This document shows, piece by piece, positions 43,038 through 53,800 of a DNA stretch of 64,000 bases (position 1 is the first letter of the stretch; each line of letters begins with the position of its first letter). Below the pieces are notes generated by a model that saw only the letters and a list, made by a program, of their open reading frames with translations, was not told the origin of the DNA and did no database searches. This DNA is from JBEVJC01 sp040510375 (GTDB lineage Bacteria; Bacteroidota; Bacteroidia; Chitinophagales; Chitinophagaceae): NCBI GenBank assembly GCA_040510375.1, contig JBEVJC010000025.1, positions 173,329 through 237,328 on the forward strand, read 5' to 3'. Position numbers and translations under genes: made by a program.

Positions 43038-43712
43038 CTATAAAAGACGTTTGTCGCCAATCACTATACGGTTTTTATCAACCCAGTATGCAAGTAAAAC
43101 GATTATAAAAATCAGTGTCACCAGGGTTAAAAACAAAGTCATAATCGACCCCGACGGGGGTGGACCGAAAGTATTGGCAAAATTGAAGGCCAGGAGAAAT
43201 GCGACAAAGGACCAAAAGCCCCATTTTCCGGCCCGTGTTTTCGCTTTTGTGAAATTAGCGTAAATAAAAACCCCGGCTAAAAAAATGATTGTTTCGATGG
43301 TGAGTGAAAGGGCCACATGGTTCCAAAGGCCAAACCCCAATTTTTCCTGACCAAACGGAGTCAATGGCAGGTCAGCGGTATGGACAAGCAGATCAAAAAA
43401 CCAGTGGCTTAACACACATAGCCCCACTACCATCGCACCCCGGTTATCTTTTTTGAATAGCCAGTAAACGAACCCGACAACCACACCCCAAATGATACCG
43501 GCAAGCAAGCTGTGTGTATAGGGGAAGTAGAGGAATTCGAGTGCGTTTGACTGGGTATACCCCGGAACGATGGCAACCTTTTCGATATTAAATAACAGCA
43601 GGAATGGCCAGACAATATCAACAAACATCGTTGCAATAAAAAGCGTACCCAATGAAACTTTTGGAGCTGCTTTTTTGGCAGCAAATGATAGTCCGAAGTG
43701 TCCTATAAACAT
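43038..43712 (-). CDS. Multi-pass membrane protein (YdjM-like, unknown role)
   Basis: The 224-residue protein begins M-F-I-G-H-F-G-L-S-F-A-A-K-K-A-A-P-K and has about six hydrophobic helices. Conserved-looking polar residues (D near F-V-D-I-V-W-P, the H-S in Y-T-H-S-L-L-A-G, and H-W-F-F-D-L-L-V-H) resemble the metal-dependent hydrolase-like membrane family (YdjM/DUF457), in which His and Asp may bind metal. Location is the inner membrane. Function is unproven. Confidence 0.75.
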   Translation of the reverse strand: MFIGHFGLSFAAKKAAPKVSLGTLFIATMFVDIVWPFLLLFNIEKVAIVPGYTQSNALEFLYFPYTHSLLAGIIWGVVVGFVYWLFKKDNRGAMVVGLCVLSHWFFDLLVHTADLPLTPFGQEKLGFGLWNHVALSLTIETIIFLAGVFIYANFTKAKTRAGKWGFWSFVAFLLAFNFANTFGPPPSGSIMTLFLTLVTLIFIIVLLAYWVDKNRIVIGDKRLL

Positions 43713-43937
43713 AACGTTATTATTCAGTAATTAATGAGGTGCAATGTTCAGAATAAAAAATTGATACCCAACTTGACAAATATCAAGAAATGCAGAAATT
43801 AATTGGTGGCCTGAGACTAACTCCGGACAGGTCAGTAAAGCTCTTCATAACCCACCTGCTTATTTACCACATTTTTGTTATAGAAAGTTTTGTCTTATAG
43901 GGTTGGGGGTATCTGGCAAACGCTAAATATTCCTTAT

Positions 43938-43966
43938 TTTGGCGTTTGGAGTTATCGCTCTATTTG
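43938..43966 (+). promoter_or_regulatory. Candidate promoter of the DHFR-like gene
   Basis: TTTG (43938-43941), a 17-nt spacer and TCTATTTG (43959-43966, 7/8 match to TAnnTTTG) precede the ATG at 43994 by 27 nt. Spacing is slightly short, so support is moderate. Confidence 0.45.
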
Positions 43967-43993
43967 ATACAAATAAAATGAAAAAATAGCACT

Positions 43994-44566
43994 ATGAGAA
44001 AACTGGTTTTATTTATGCATGTCTCACTCGATGGCTTCGCAGTTGATGCTGACGGCGGGCTTGGCTGGATTTCTTATGACAATGAATTGCAGCAATACGC
44101 TGATGGAATTGTGGCTAGTGTTGGCTCTCCTGTATATGGACGGGTAACCTATGAATTGATGGCGGGTTACTGGCCAGCCATGCTCAACAATCCAGATGCA
44201 AACGAACATAGCAGGGCCCACGCTCAATGGGTAGACAAAGCGACTAAAATCGTATTTTCCAGAACCATGAAAAATGCAGACTGGAACAACACGATCGTTA
44301 TAAACGATAACCTCACAGAAGAAATAAACAAGCTGAAACAACAACCGGGTAAAGACCTCGTGATATTTGGCAGTCCCGGATTGGCGCATTCGTTTATGGA
44401 GCTTGATTTAATTGATGAATACCAGTTTACACTTAACCCGGTATTACTGGGAAGCGGAATACCTGTATTTCAGAATATAAAAAACAAAACCAATCTTAAA
44501 CTGGTGAAATCAACAACTTTAAAAAGCGGGGTGGTGGGGTTGCATTATACGAGACAACAAAACTAA
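43994..44566 (+). CDS. Dihydrofolate reductase family protein (RibD C-terminal type)
   Basis: The 190-residue protein has the RibD-C/DHFR-like fold: it starts M-R-K-L-V-L-F-M-H-V-S-L-D-G-F-A, has Y-G-R-V-T-Y-E-L-M and T-K-I-V-F-S-R-T, and ends with D-L-V-I-F-G-S-P-G-L-A-H-S-F-M and P-V-L-L-G-S-G-I-P-V-F. These are the NADPH-binding signatures of the family. Members of this stand-alone group act on unknown substrates. It is a single gene with a candidate promoter upstream. Confidence 0.92.
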   Translation: MRKLVLFMHVSLDGFAVDADGGLGWISYDNELQQYADGIVASVGSPVYGRVTYELMAGYWPAMLNNPDANEHSRAHAQWVDKATKIVFSRTMKNADWNNTIVINDNLTEEINKLKQQPGKDLVIFGSPGLAHSFMELDLIDEYQFTLNPVLLGSGIPVFQNIKNKTNLKLVKSTTLKSGVVGLHYTRQQN

Positions 44567-45174
44567 TATGATTCAGGAAAATCCTGCCGCATTGCCTTCA
44601 CTTTAATAGTATTTACCCTTATGTAATTAGTATTTTGTCATAACAAATATTGTCGGATTCTTTATTGGCAGTAAGGAATTATTAAAAGCAGTAACTGATT
44701 AAATGTTAACTAGTTTGTTAGGTTAAGAAAGGCAGGTTTGCAAACGTTGCAAACCTGGTTTTAAAAATATTTTTTTATAATCCATAAATAAATTCTCAAA
44801 GTAGTATCCTTTGTATTATAAATTTTCTCATATTTGTTAATAGACAATCACGTCAACCAAAAACTAACGCAAACCACCCTATGATCTTATTTTCATCTAT
44901 CCTGCTTACACAGACTGTGTATAATCAGAATAACAAACTAAAGGCATCACTGTCTCTACCTCCTTCTCTTTATTTTAGTGATACCATTCTCCTTAAGAAA
45001 AAATAGAACAAGTAGATGACCCGCATGTTGGAATGCTAGCCTACTGACGATTTTTAAATCGTTCAGGCAGTTGTGCTACGTATTTCCGATAAGGTTAGAT
45101 GGGGAACAAATACTAATGAATAATACTGGGAAAAATCTCCGACGGACGATAAACATAATAACCTGTATCCAAGC
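44567..45174 (+). other. AT-rich leader region of the RHS operon
   Basis: This 608-nt gap holds the inverted repeat at 44733-44757, then a long AT-rich stretch up to the first RHS-operon gene. A 41-codon frame (44881-45006, MILFSSILLTQTVY start) has weak coding character and is not called. No strong promoter match to TAnnTTTG was found; CATATTTG at 44829-44836 is the closest. Confidence 0.45.
44733..44757 (+). terminator. Perfect hairpin with T-rich tail after the DHFR-like gene
   Basis: caggtttgcaa (44733-44743) and ttgcaaacctg (44747-44757) form an 11-bp perfect stem with a 3-nt loop, followed by a T/A-rich stretch including seven T. It can terminate readthrough from upstream into the RHS operon. 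Confidence 0.75.
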
Positions 45175-47058
45175 ATGAAAATGACCCTACCAAGTCAACT
45201 GACTCGGAAGAGAAATCTGAAAATAAGATTTGTTCTTACCCGCCTGACTGGCTTTTGCTTGTTTATAAGTTTTGCGGTTAACGCGAACGCGCAGTTTGAT
45301 TCTACCGGAGGATTTACAAAGTATGTAGTGGATAAAACAAGCGAGAATAGTCGAGATAATTTACAAAAAAAAGATTCTGCAGGTCCTATGGCTGTTCCGC
45401 CTGTTGGTTGTACCATTTCAGGCACTTCATCTGTAATTGGTGGCAATAATTATACGTATTTACTAAGCTGCGGTGACGGAAAGTTTGCTGACTACTGGGG
45501 CGTATCAAATGGGACAGTCGTAAGCAGATCTGGGGATAGAATTACAATAAAATGGTGTAATCCTGGCTGTACCAGCGGTATTGTCAGGGCATATAGGGAT
45601 GCGACTGGACAGTTGGCTACAAAAACTGTGACCATTACCAGCTCAGGCAGCCCTTTAAATGGCGGGTCTATTAGTAATCCAACCCAAGGTCCTATCAACT
45701 ATAATTCTGCTCCTGCTCAGGTTAATGCCTCTGCCGGCATAGGAGGGTATTGTAGCGGAACATATAATTATACCTGGCAAGAAAGTACGGACAATTTTCA
45801 GACTAGTATAATAAATATTTCGGGTGCCACAGGTTTAAACTATCAACCAGGTCTCCTGACCGTTACAACCTGGTTCAGAAGATTAACAGGCCTATCTTGT
45901 ACTGATGCTTACGCTTATACCAGTAATGTTGCAATGGTTAGTGTTGCGCCTCAATTAGGTGGAGGCAGCATTTCAAGTGGCAACCAATTGATCCATTCCG
46001 GTAGTATTCCTGCTGTCGTAAACGCCACTGTAGCTTCGGGAGGTAACTGTAGCATGACTTACAGCTATCAATGGCAACAATCAACCGACAACGTGAATTT
46101 TACCGATATCAGTACCGCTACAGGGCAGAATTATCAGCCCAAAGCGTTGACGGTGGTGACTTACTTTAGAAGAAGAGCTTCGTGCAATGGTGAAATTGCC
46201 TACACCAGCAATACTTCAACAATCAGTATGATTTTGCCAGCTAATGGCGGTTGCATCACGAGCGGCAATCAGAAAAAACTTGTTGGTAGTATTCCCGATG
46301 TAATCCAGGCAACTGCTGCAAGCAATGGTAATTGTAATGGTAATTACATTTATCAATGGCAAAGCTCATCCGACAATTCTTATTTTACAGATATGCCAGG
46401 TGCCACTTCACAGAATCTGGGGTTTAGTACCGCTATCTCTAAGACGACATGGTTTCAACGGAGAACAACCTGTGGTACAGAAATTCAGTATACCAATAGT
46501 GTAGGTATTTTCATAGATCCATTGACTACATTCTACAATGTTGAAAAAAGCGGACCATTTACGCGTAATAATTGTGAAGCGGGCTTTTTGGGAAATACAT
46601 TAACATATATCGTACCTGCATATACCTATTCTTCTACTCTTAACCAGGACGATGCTGATGCCAAAGCGCAGAACGATGTAAATACCAATGGTCAGAGATA
46701 TGTTAATAATATTGGTATCTGCACTTCAACTACCGTGGCCGTTAGTTTGAAAAACTATTTTATAGGGACAAGCTGGCCTCCTTATATAACCGTTAAGTTT
46801 AAGCAAGGCAATACCATTATTCAATCCAACGTTTTTTCTTCCGCTAAAATGGGAAGTGTGGATATTACGTTACCTGCAGGCACCTATCAAATGGAATTTA
46901 CCATGCCTTCGAATTTTAGTAATTATTTTGTTGTTTATGATAAAAATAATCCAAATGAAATTTGGGATAATGATGGCAATAAACTGATTGTAACAACTGG
47001 CAATGTAATTTTTAACGGGGGTATACACTATACTATTGGGGCCTCAGATGCTTTCTAG
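45175..47058 (+). CDS. Secreted Ig-like/DUF5977 protein, first gene of the RHS operon
   Basis: The 627-residue protein has a long signal peptide (ending A-N-A-Q, about residue 40). Residues 76-157 form a PKD-like module, followed by three tandem Ig-like modules of about 90-95 residues each (about 160-258, 259-355, 356-450), each opening G-(G/C)-x-I-(S/T) and holding W-Q-x-S-(T/S)-D-N and (F/Y)-x-R-R with paired Cys. Residues about 451-515 match DUF5977 (Y-N-V-E-K-S-G-x-F-T-R-N-N-C and D-A-D-A-K-A-Q-N-D-V-N-T-N-G-Q). It is likely a surface or extracellular adhesin-like protein. Recall of DUF5977 next to RHS proteins supports a role in the same assembly. Confidence 0.88.
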   Translation: MKMTLPSQLTRKRNLKIRFVLTRLTGFCLFISFAVNANAQFDSTGGFTKYVVDKTSENSRDNLQKKDSAGPMAVPPVGCTISGTSSVIGGNNYTYLLSCGDGKFADYWGVSNGTVVSRSGDRITIKWCNPGCTSGIVRAYRDATGQLATKTVTITSSGSPLNGGSISNPTQGPINYNSAPAQVNASAGIGGYCSGTYNYTWQESTDNFQTSIINISGATGLNYQPGLLTVTTWFRRLTGLSCTDAYAYTSNVAMVSVAPQLGGGSISSGNQLIHSGSIPAVVNATVASGGNCSMTYSYQWQQSTDNVNFTDISTATGQNYQPKALTVVTYFRRRASCNGEIAYTSNTSTISMILPANGGCITSGNQKKLVGSIPDVIQATAASNGNCNGNYIYQWQSSSDNSYFTDMPGATSQNLGFSTAISKTTWFQRRTTCGTEIQYTNSVGIFIDPLTTFYNVEKSGPFTRNNCEAGFLGNTLTYIVPAYTYSSTLNQDDADAKAQNDVNTNGQRYVNNIGICTSTTVAVSLKNYFIGTSWPPYITVKFKQGNTIIQSNVFSSAKMGSVDITLPAGTYQMEFTMPSNFSNYFVVYDKNNPNEIWDNDGNKLIVTTGNVIFNGGIHYTIGASDAF

Positions 47059-47248
47059 GCTAGCCTATAACTGTTTAAGAAGTTAGTTTTCTTTAATGGT
47101 GGGGTAAAGAAGTCATCGATAGATTGGTTTTTTCACAACCGCGTTTAATATCACTTGATATAAGGTACCATAATTATTAAAGATTTAATCAATTGTATTT
47201 CTAGTATTGCTTTTTGCTCCTTGTTATCTTAGAACCAGCCAGAAACTA

Positions 47249-49738
47249 ATGTCCAAACGCCATATCATAATATTTTATTTAATCCTGTGTACTACTGCGG
47301 GATATAGTCAGGATAGCACGCCAAAGGCTACACTTCCCCGACTTCCATCTCGTTTTTTGGATTTGAACCCTTCTCTGACTGGGCAACTAAAACAAAATAA
47401 TGATAAAGGCACTGCAAAAAAGAAATTTGGAAGGATATCCATATCGGACACATCAAAGGCTGTCACTGATTCAATAGGTTTGCAGACAGGCTTGACGACT
47501 CGAACAACCCAGCCCGACTCCCTTTCACCATTAACATGGATATTAGAAGTTAATCCGCGCATTATTATCAGGAACGATACAGCCTGGGTTTATAGTGGAA
47601 TTTGTAAAACATTAAAGACCGGAATGTATATAGTTTCGGATGATATTCAGCAACCTGCCGTCAGAAACTTGAAAAAAAATGAACCGATTCTTCGTATCAA
47701 TGGCAATATTCGCTACGATTTTGTCTATCGCTCATTTTTGGATACACCTTACCGGCAAAACGATTACCAGCAGCATATTCTGCAATCTACTATGAGTGTT
47801 GTTGTAAAGGATCAGTATCCTTTGAAAATTAATGTATCCACCCGCCACGATAATTCACCATATTTTCGAAATGTTTTTAATGCAGGCCTTCAATATGATC
47901 AATTTGCCTATATCAGGAGCGCAAAACAAAAACTATTGGACAGAATTTCGAGGCAGCAGTTTCAGACACCGGAATTGAAAAGGCTGGAAACTGACCTGCA
48001 AAAGGAGGTTGAAAAGTTTAACTCAGTAAAATTGGTATTAAACGATCCGGATATCCTCCAAAAAATTATTGAGGAAAAGGAAGTAAAATATTACAAGCTG
48101 ATAAATGCAACTACGAACCAACCCCTTTCTCCACAAGCATTAGATATTGATTTTAAAAAACTAAACCAACGATTAACGTATAAGAGGAAAAAATCTTTAC
48201 CGGAATCGGGCGGTATAAGTCACCTGCCGGATACTAATTTCAACAACTATATCGACAGCAAAAAAAAGGAACTGGATAGTTTACAAGAGAACATTGAAAA
48301 ATTACAGGCAACCGCAGATAGCATTAAAAATGAATTGAACAAGGATTTGGTTGCAGTTAAGCAGAAGGTTTATAAAGCTACCAGTTTGCGGGATTTGCAT
48401 AAGGTTGCCAGAGAAAATGGTCTATCTGGAGAAAAGGAAAATTGGTTTGAATCATTTTTATCCAATGTGAGAAGTATTGGCCTCGGCCGGTCCATGGTTA
48501 GCTATTCCGAACTTACGGCATGGAATGTTTCATTAACGGGGTTTAATCTTGAATATAATTCTGGAGTATACGGTGCAGTCGCCGCCGGGAAAATAGATTA
48601 TGGTTTCCGGGACTTTTTGGGAAGAAATACCAGACAGCGGAATCAACACTTGCTTTTGGGAAGAGTTGGCGTTGGAAATACGGATAATAAAGCGATTATA
48701 TTTTCGGCCTTTACTGGAAAAAAGTATAACTACGGAAGTCTGTTAGCCGACACCATTTCAAACCATGTCAATGTTATCGGGTATTCTGTGGAGGTCATTA
48801 TAAAAAGAAATGAAAATACAAGTCTTAATGCAGAGATAGCAAAGACTACAAAACCCCTGAGCGGGACTTTTCAGAATAATCATGCCCGCAATGCTTTGGT
48901 GAATTTTTCCGATAATAGTAATCTGGGTATTAGTATAAAGGGACAAACCATTATCAAGGAAACTGATACGCGACTTAACGGATTTTATAAAAGAACGGGT
49001 GAGCATTTTCAGTCTTTCAGCCTGTTCTCCTATAACACTGACCAGGCAGCATGGCTCCTGAAAATGGATCAATCTTTTATTGAGGATAAAGTTGGCGTGA
49101 TTGCCATGTTGCGTTGCAACGATTTTACCAATCCCTTCACAGAAAAAACATTCAGGACCAGCACGGTCTTTAAAAGTTTTCAGATCAATGTGCGGTTTCC
49201 CAGGTGGCCGGTGATTAGTGCAGGCTATTATCCAGGAACCCAGCTTTACGTGATCGATAAGGAAAGAGTGCGGGAGAATGCATATTATATCTCAAATGCT
49301 TCACTTATTTATCATTACACTGCAGGCCGCACAAGAATGCTTTCCTCCCTGATTTATAATAGTTATTCGGGCAAAGGTACTGACTCGGGATTCATATCCT
49401 ATAAGGGGATCAGTTATATGGCCGGGCAGACTTTTATGTTTGGAAAAGCACAGTTGCAAGGCCTTTATACTTATACTGACCAGGAACAAATGCAGTTTTC
49501 AACCTTTGAAGCAAATGCCGATTATTCAGTCTCTAGTAGAGTCAGGATTGGCGTCGGTTTAAAATATAACAAAGTAGTTGGTGGGAAAAGTTACTGGGGG
49601 AGCCGTGCACAGATATTGGCGGAGTTCGGAAAATTGGGCGGACTGCAATTTCAGTATGAAAAATCTTATTTGCCTACTATATATCGGGCATTGTTTGCTG
49701 TTGAAACAGGCAGCGTTTCATGGTTTAAATATTTTTGA
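47249..49738 (+). CDS. Exported coiled-coil plus outer-membrane beta-barrel protein
   Basis: Start at ATG 47249 (829 residues) begins a signal peptide (M-S-K-R-H-I-I-I-F-Y-L-I-L-C-T-T-A-G-Y-S). The middle (about residues 230-400) is a charged coiled coil (RLETDLQKEVEKF, KKKELDSLQENIEKLQATADS). The last about 350 residues are many alternating strands ending V-S-W-F-K-Y-F, an outer-membrane-barrel terminus. The layout, a periplasmic helical arm with a C-terminal barrel, resembles secretion or anchoring ports. It sits between the secreted Ig-like gene and the fibronectin gene, one base before the latter. No known family named. Confidence 0.8.
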   Translation: MSKRHIIIFYLILCTTAGYSQDSTPKATLPRLPSRFLDLNPSLTGQLKQNNDKGTAKKKFGRISISDTSKAVTDSIGLQTGLTTRTTQPDSLSPLTWILEVNPRIIIRNDTAWVYSGICKTLKTGMYIVSDDIQQPAVRNLKKNEPILRINGNIRYDFVYRSFLDTPYRQNDYQQHILQSTMSVVVKDQYPLKINVSTRHDNSPYFRNVFNAGLQYDQFAYIRSAKQKLLDRISRQQFQTPELKRLETDLQKEVEKFNSVKLVLNDPDILQKIIEEKEVKYYKLINATTNQPLSPQALDIDFKKLNQRLTYKRKKSLPESGGISHLPDTNFNNYIDSKKKELDSLQENIEKLQATADSIKNELNKDLVAVKQKVYKATSLRDLHKVARENGLSGEKENWFESFLSNVRSIGLGRSMVSYSELTAWNVSLTGFNLEYNSGVYGAVAAGKIDYGFRDFLGRNTRQRNQHLLLGRVGVGNTDNKAIIFSAFTGKKYNYGSLLADTISNHVNVIGYSVEVIIKRNENTSLNAEIAKTTKPLSGTFQNNHARNALVNFSDNSNLGISIKGQTIIKETDTRLNGFYKRTGEHFQSFSLFSYNTDQAAWLLKMDQSFIEDKVGVIAMLRCNDFTNPFTEKTFRTSTVFKSFQINVRFPRWPVISAGYYPGTQLYVIDKERVRENAYYISNASLIYHYTAGRTRMLSSLIYNSYSGKGTDSGFISYKGISYMAGQTFMFGKAQLQGLYTYTDQEQMQFSTFEANADYSVSSRVRIGVGLKYNKVVGGKSYWGSRAQILAEFGKLGGLQFQYEKSYLPTIYRALFAVETGSVSWFKYF

Positions 49739-49739
49739 T

Positions 49740-50807
49740 ATGGATAGAAAGTATATTGGTTTATTTCTGTTTTGTCTTCCCCTGATTGTGCAGGCACAGT
49801 TTACCTTGAGTGTACAATTACCTCCCGCTGGTCTGATACAAAGGGAACAGTTATGGAATCTTGTGCTGGTCAATAACAGTAACTCCATAGAGGATGCAAG
49901 TGTTTTTCTTGATCTCAAAGACGCTGCAACAGGAGTATCAATGTTATCAGCCAGTTCAGGTAATGTATTGCTTGGTAAAGGCATAAAGATGATTACTATA
50001 AAAGATGTTCAGCCGATTCAGTATAACTACGGCGCCGGGAATGTCAGCGGTAACTTTCTACCACTGGGTTCCTATATTGCCTGTTACACTATCGTCAGTA
50101 ATTCGAAAGGAAGTAACCCATTGGCGGAGGAATGTGTTCGGTTGAATATAAACCCGCTAAGTCCTCCAATGCTGAACACTCCCGCTAATAAGGAAGTCTT
50201 GCAGTTTGGCACACCTCAATTTACCTGGATTCCTCCCGCTCCCCTGGATATGTTCGTGAATCTAAGTTATGATATTAGTGTAGTTGAAGTAAAGGAAGGG
50301 CAGTCGCCTGCTGAATCCATCTTGTATAATTCACCGATATATGTCCGCAGTAATATCAGGGCAGCTTTTGAAAATTATCCCTCCACTTATTCCAGCCTGG
50401 AAGCAGGTAAAACCTATGCCTGGCAAATAACGGCAAGGAATGGACTAAGTTATGCTGCAGCCACTGATGTTTGGACTTTTTCGAAAGCCGTAGACTCATC
50501 TAAAATTGAGGCTACTAATCTTAGTTATGTCTTATTAAAGGACAACAAAGATGAAGCAGGCATTAATTATATTTCCCTGGGGCATCTCAACGTAAAATAT
50601 TATTCCTTCGATAAGGAGCATGAAACAACCATCCGGTTTTTAAATGCAGAAGGAACAGTGCTTCATGAAAAAAGAAAAAAGATCAAATATGGGGATAATT
50701 TTCTTCAGTTTGAGCTAAAAGACCGGTTTCGGACCGGTCAGATTTATCTGATCGAAATCATTGATCAGCACAACAGGATTCATTCAGCATCCTTTAGTAT
50801 AAAATAG
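49740..50807 (+). CDS. Secreted fibronectin-type-III protein
   Basis: The start at ATG 49740 lies one base after the previous stop and begins a signal peptide (M-D-R-K-Y-I-G-L-F-L-F-C-L-P-L-I-V-Q-A-Q); a longer frame from 49578 is inside the preceding gene. The 355-residue protein has an N-terminal beta domain (about 20-120) and a fibronectin III module (about 125-235, with P-Q-F-T-W-I-P-P-A-P and A-G-K-T-Y-A-W-Q-I-T-A), then a short beta domain. It is probably periplasmic or extracellular and may bridge the barrel and the large RHS-type protein. Confidence 0.82.
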   Translation: MDRKYIGLFLFCLPLIVQAQFTLSVQLPPAGLIQREQLWNLVLVNNSNSIEDASVFLDLKDAATGVSMLSASSGNVLLGKGIKMITIKDVQPIQYNYGAGNVSGNFLPLGSYIACYTIVSNSKGSNPLAEECVRLNINPLSPPMLNTPANKEVLQFGTPQFTWIPPAPLDMFVNLSYDISVVEVKEGQSPAESILYNSPIYVRSNIRAAFENYPSTYSSLEAGKTYAWQITARNGLSYAAATDVWTFSKAVDSSKIEATNLSYVLLKDNKDEAGINYISLGHLNVKYYSFDKEHETTIRFLNAEGTVLHEKRKKIKYGDNFLQFELKDRFRTGQIYLIEIIDQHNRIHSASFSIK

Positions 50808-50829
50808 TTCATCCAACCGATACTTTTTT

Positions 50830-53800
50830 ATGATCCAGTTACTCGCTATCAGGTACCCCAGACAAATCGCCTTTATCCTATTATCTATCTTTTTAAGCGG
50901 CTTTCTACCCGTGTATGGGACAGCTTCAATTCCGCCGATTCCATCTTTTGGGATCAATTCGTTTTCCAATCCCAATAAAGAAGGGTTTATTTATAGTCCT
51001 GCCTTAGAGAATGGTGTTTCAGGTGCTGCTATTCCTGAAAAAATGAATCTGTCGGAGGTGAAAATGCAAAAAGAGGCTCCTAATTACGCAACCATTGATG
51101 TGGGTGCGGCAAAGCAGGATATTGGAGGTCCGGGTCAGCCTGAAATGTCGTCCTTCAAGTCAGTTGGTGCCGATAATATGGTCGATCTTTTCACAGGAGA
51201 CTTTAGTTATAATATCCCGTTAATGGATGTTGGCGGATACCCGATAAATCTGTTTTATAACGGCGGCATCACAATGGAGCAGGAAGCTAGCTGGGTCGGA
51301 CTTGGTTTTAATATAAATCCGGGTACGGTGAGTCGTAATATGAGGGGCGTGCCGGATGATTTTAATGGGGAAGATACCCTTATACAAACCCAAAAAATGA
51401 AACCCAACAAAACCTGGGGGGCAAGCATCGGGGCAGATTTTGAGTTGGTTGGAATTAAGGGGACACCATTTGCAGATTTTACTGGAAGCGCCGGTTTTTC
51501 TGTTGGTATTTCTGTAAATAATTACCTGGGTCCTGCCCTTGAGTTGAGTGCAAAAGGAACTACTAATTTGAGCATAGGCCTGAAAACAAATGCTGAAAAA
51601 AATGCGTCTCTGGGAATTTCCGGAGGCCTGAGTGCCAACCTGAGTTCACGTAATGGACTTACTGTTTCTCCTAATGTATCACTATCAGCCTCAGCATACA
51701 GAGTGGATAGAGGCATTTCATTTGGCATTGGATTATCTACCAGTTATAATTCAAGGTCAGGTATTAAAGCACTGCAGATTCAAGAGCAGATGGCATATAA
51801 CTATGATATGGTTAAACGGGTTGGCAAAGGGGCAAGAATTTATAATCAGGGCTCAATGAACCCCATGTTGCCTGCTACTACCATCAGCTTTGCAAAGCCC
51901 AGTTATATTCCGTCCATCCGTTTGCCGATTACGAACACAGCTTATACTGGCCATTTTCAATTTGGACCCGGAATATTTGGTGCATATACTTCGGTGGAAG
52001 CAGAGGGATACATGCAAACTGCGGAAATTGATGTGCAAGATCAGGTCCAACGAAAGCCATTGGTTGGTTATCTGAATTACCAGAAAGCGGGTAATAATCC
52101 TAATGCAGTGATGGATTTTACCCGTTTCAATGATAATGAAGTGACACCGCACACGCCCATTATTTCTGTACCCCAATATACCTATGATGTATTCTCCATA
52201 CAGGGAGAAGGAACTGGCGGGACTATCCGGGCATATCGTAATGACCAGGGATATGTGCGGGATAATTATACAAGAACAAAAGACAAGAGCTTAAGCATTG
52301 GTGGAGATATTGGAGTACCTGGTCATTTTGGAGCTAACCTCAACACGATGGAGACGCCTTCGACTATTAAGGAGTGGGATATGGGAAACAAACTCAGGAA
52401 TTCAATTTATTTCCGCGAGGCTAAAGACAGTTTTGAAAACGTTTATTTCAGAAATCCCGGTGAAACAAGCGTGCTAAATAAAGGCCAGTATGATTCCATT
52501 GGTGGAACCGACCTGGTACGGTTTAAACTTGGCGGAAGTAACTATCTCCCTGCCATTGAGCCGACACTTGAAAAGTTTTCAAGGTCCAATAACGCTACAG
52601 GCGAAATAGGGGTAGGCGCCCATCTTTTACAGGAACGCAAAAAAAGGACACAAACTACCAGTTTCTTAACAGCCGAAGAAGCATCAAAAATGGGTTTGGA
52701 TCTGGAAATCAAGAGTTATAATGCAACAACGATTTTAGACAACAATAACAATCTGCAATATGACCTCATTAAAAGGGTAGGTGGTTATCGCAAAAAGCAT
52801 CATATCTCACAGATTAATGTGACCGAAGCAGACGGCAGACGATATATTTATGGCATACCGGCCTACAATGTGAAACAAACAGATTTTAGTTTTTCGGTAA
52901 ATGGTACAGGGGACAATAAAGACCAGGTGAGTTTTGCCGGAGGTGAGCCAAATAATATTAATACATCGGTATCAAAAGAAGGGTTTATTCAGAAAACCAA
53001 TACGCCTGCCTATGCTCATTCTTTTTTATTGACAGGCCTGCTTTCTCCGGACTACGTGGACGTCCGTGGTGACGGGATTACCGAGGATGATCTTGGTGGA
53101 GCAGTGAAATTCAATTATACCCGTATTAAGTCAGGTGGCAATTGGGCAGATTATAGATGGAGAACACCTTTGAATTCTGGTTTTGTTGCTCATTTTAATG
53201 CAGGGAAACTGAGCGAGTCAAAAGATGATAAAGGGGTCATTACTTATGGTGAAAGGGAATCCTGGTATGTTCATTCGATAGAATCCAAAACTATGATTGC
53301 ATTATTTACACTGGAAGACAGGGCAGATGGCAAAGGTGCTATCGATTCTATATCCGGTATAAATACAAATGATAAATCCTTAAAACGGCTTAAGAAAATA
53401 GATTTATACAGCAAAGCAGATCTTAAAAAAAACGGACTGCAAAATGCGAAGTCGATCAAAACTGTTTGGTTTGCCTATAGTTATTCTCTTTGTGCCAATG
53501 CTCCAGGAAATGATGCCGGTGCTGAATTAATCAATGGGCAAAATGTGAATGTAAATAAAGGCAAGCTCACCCTTGATAGTATTTATTTTACATATAATGG
53601 TAAAAACAGGATAAATAAAAACAAATATGTGTTTTCGTATGCGGCAACCGGCATCGGAAATCCGACAGGAGCTGATAATCCTGCCTATGATGTTAATGCT
53701 TCTGACCGTTGGGGTAATTATAAGCCCACGGGTCTGAATCCCGGTACCCCGGGCCTAAAGAATTCAGAATATCCTTATAGCAATCAGGATAAAACAAAGA

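Noticed and set aside
44881..45006. 41-codon frame in the RHS leader region
   Set aside because: No ribosome-binding context, poor composition and no link to the operon; may be chance in AT-rich DNA.
49578..49739. 54-residue N-terminal extension of the fibronectin protein
   Set aside because: It lies inside the preceding barrel gene and masks the signal peptide that begins at 49740.
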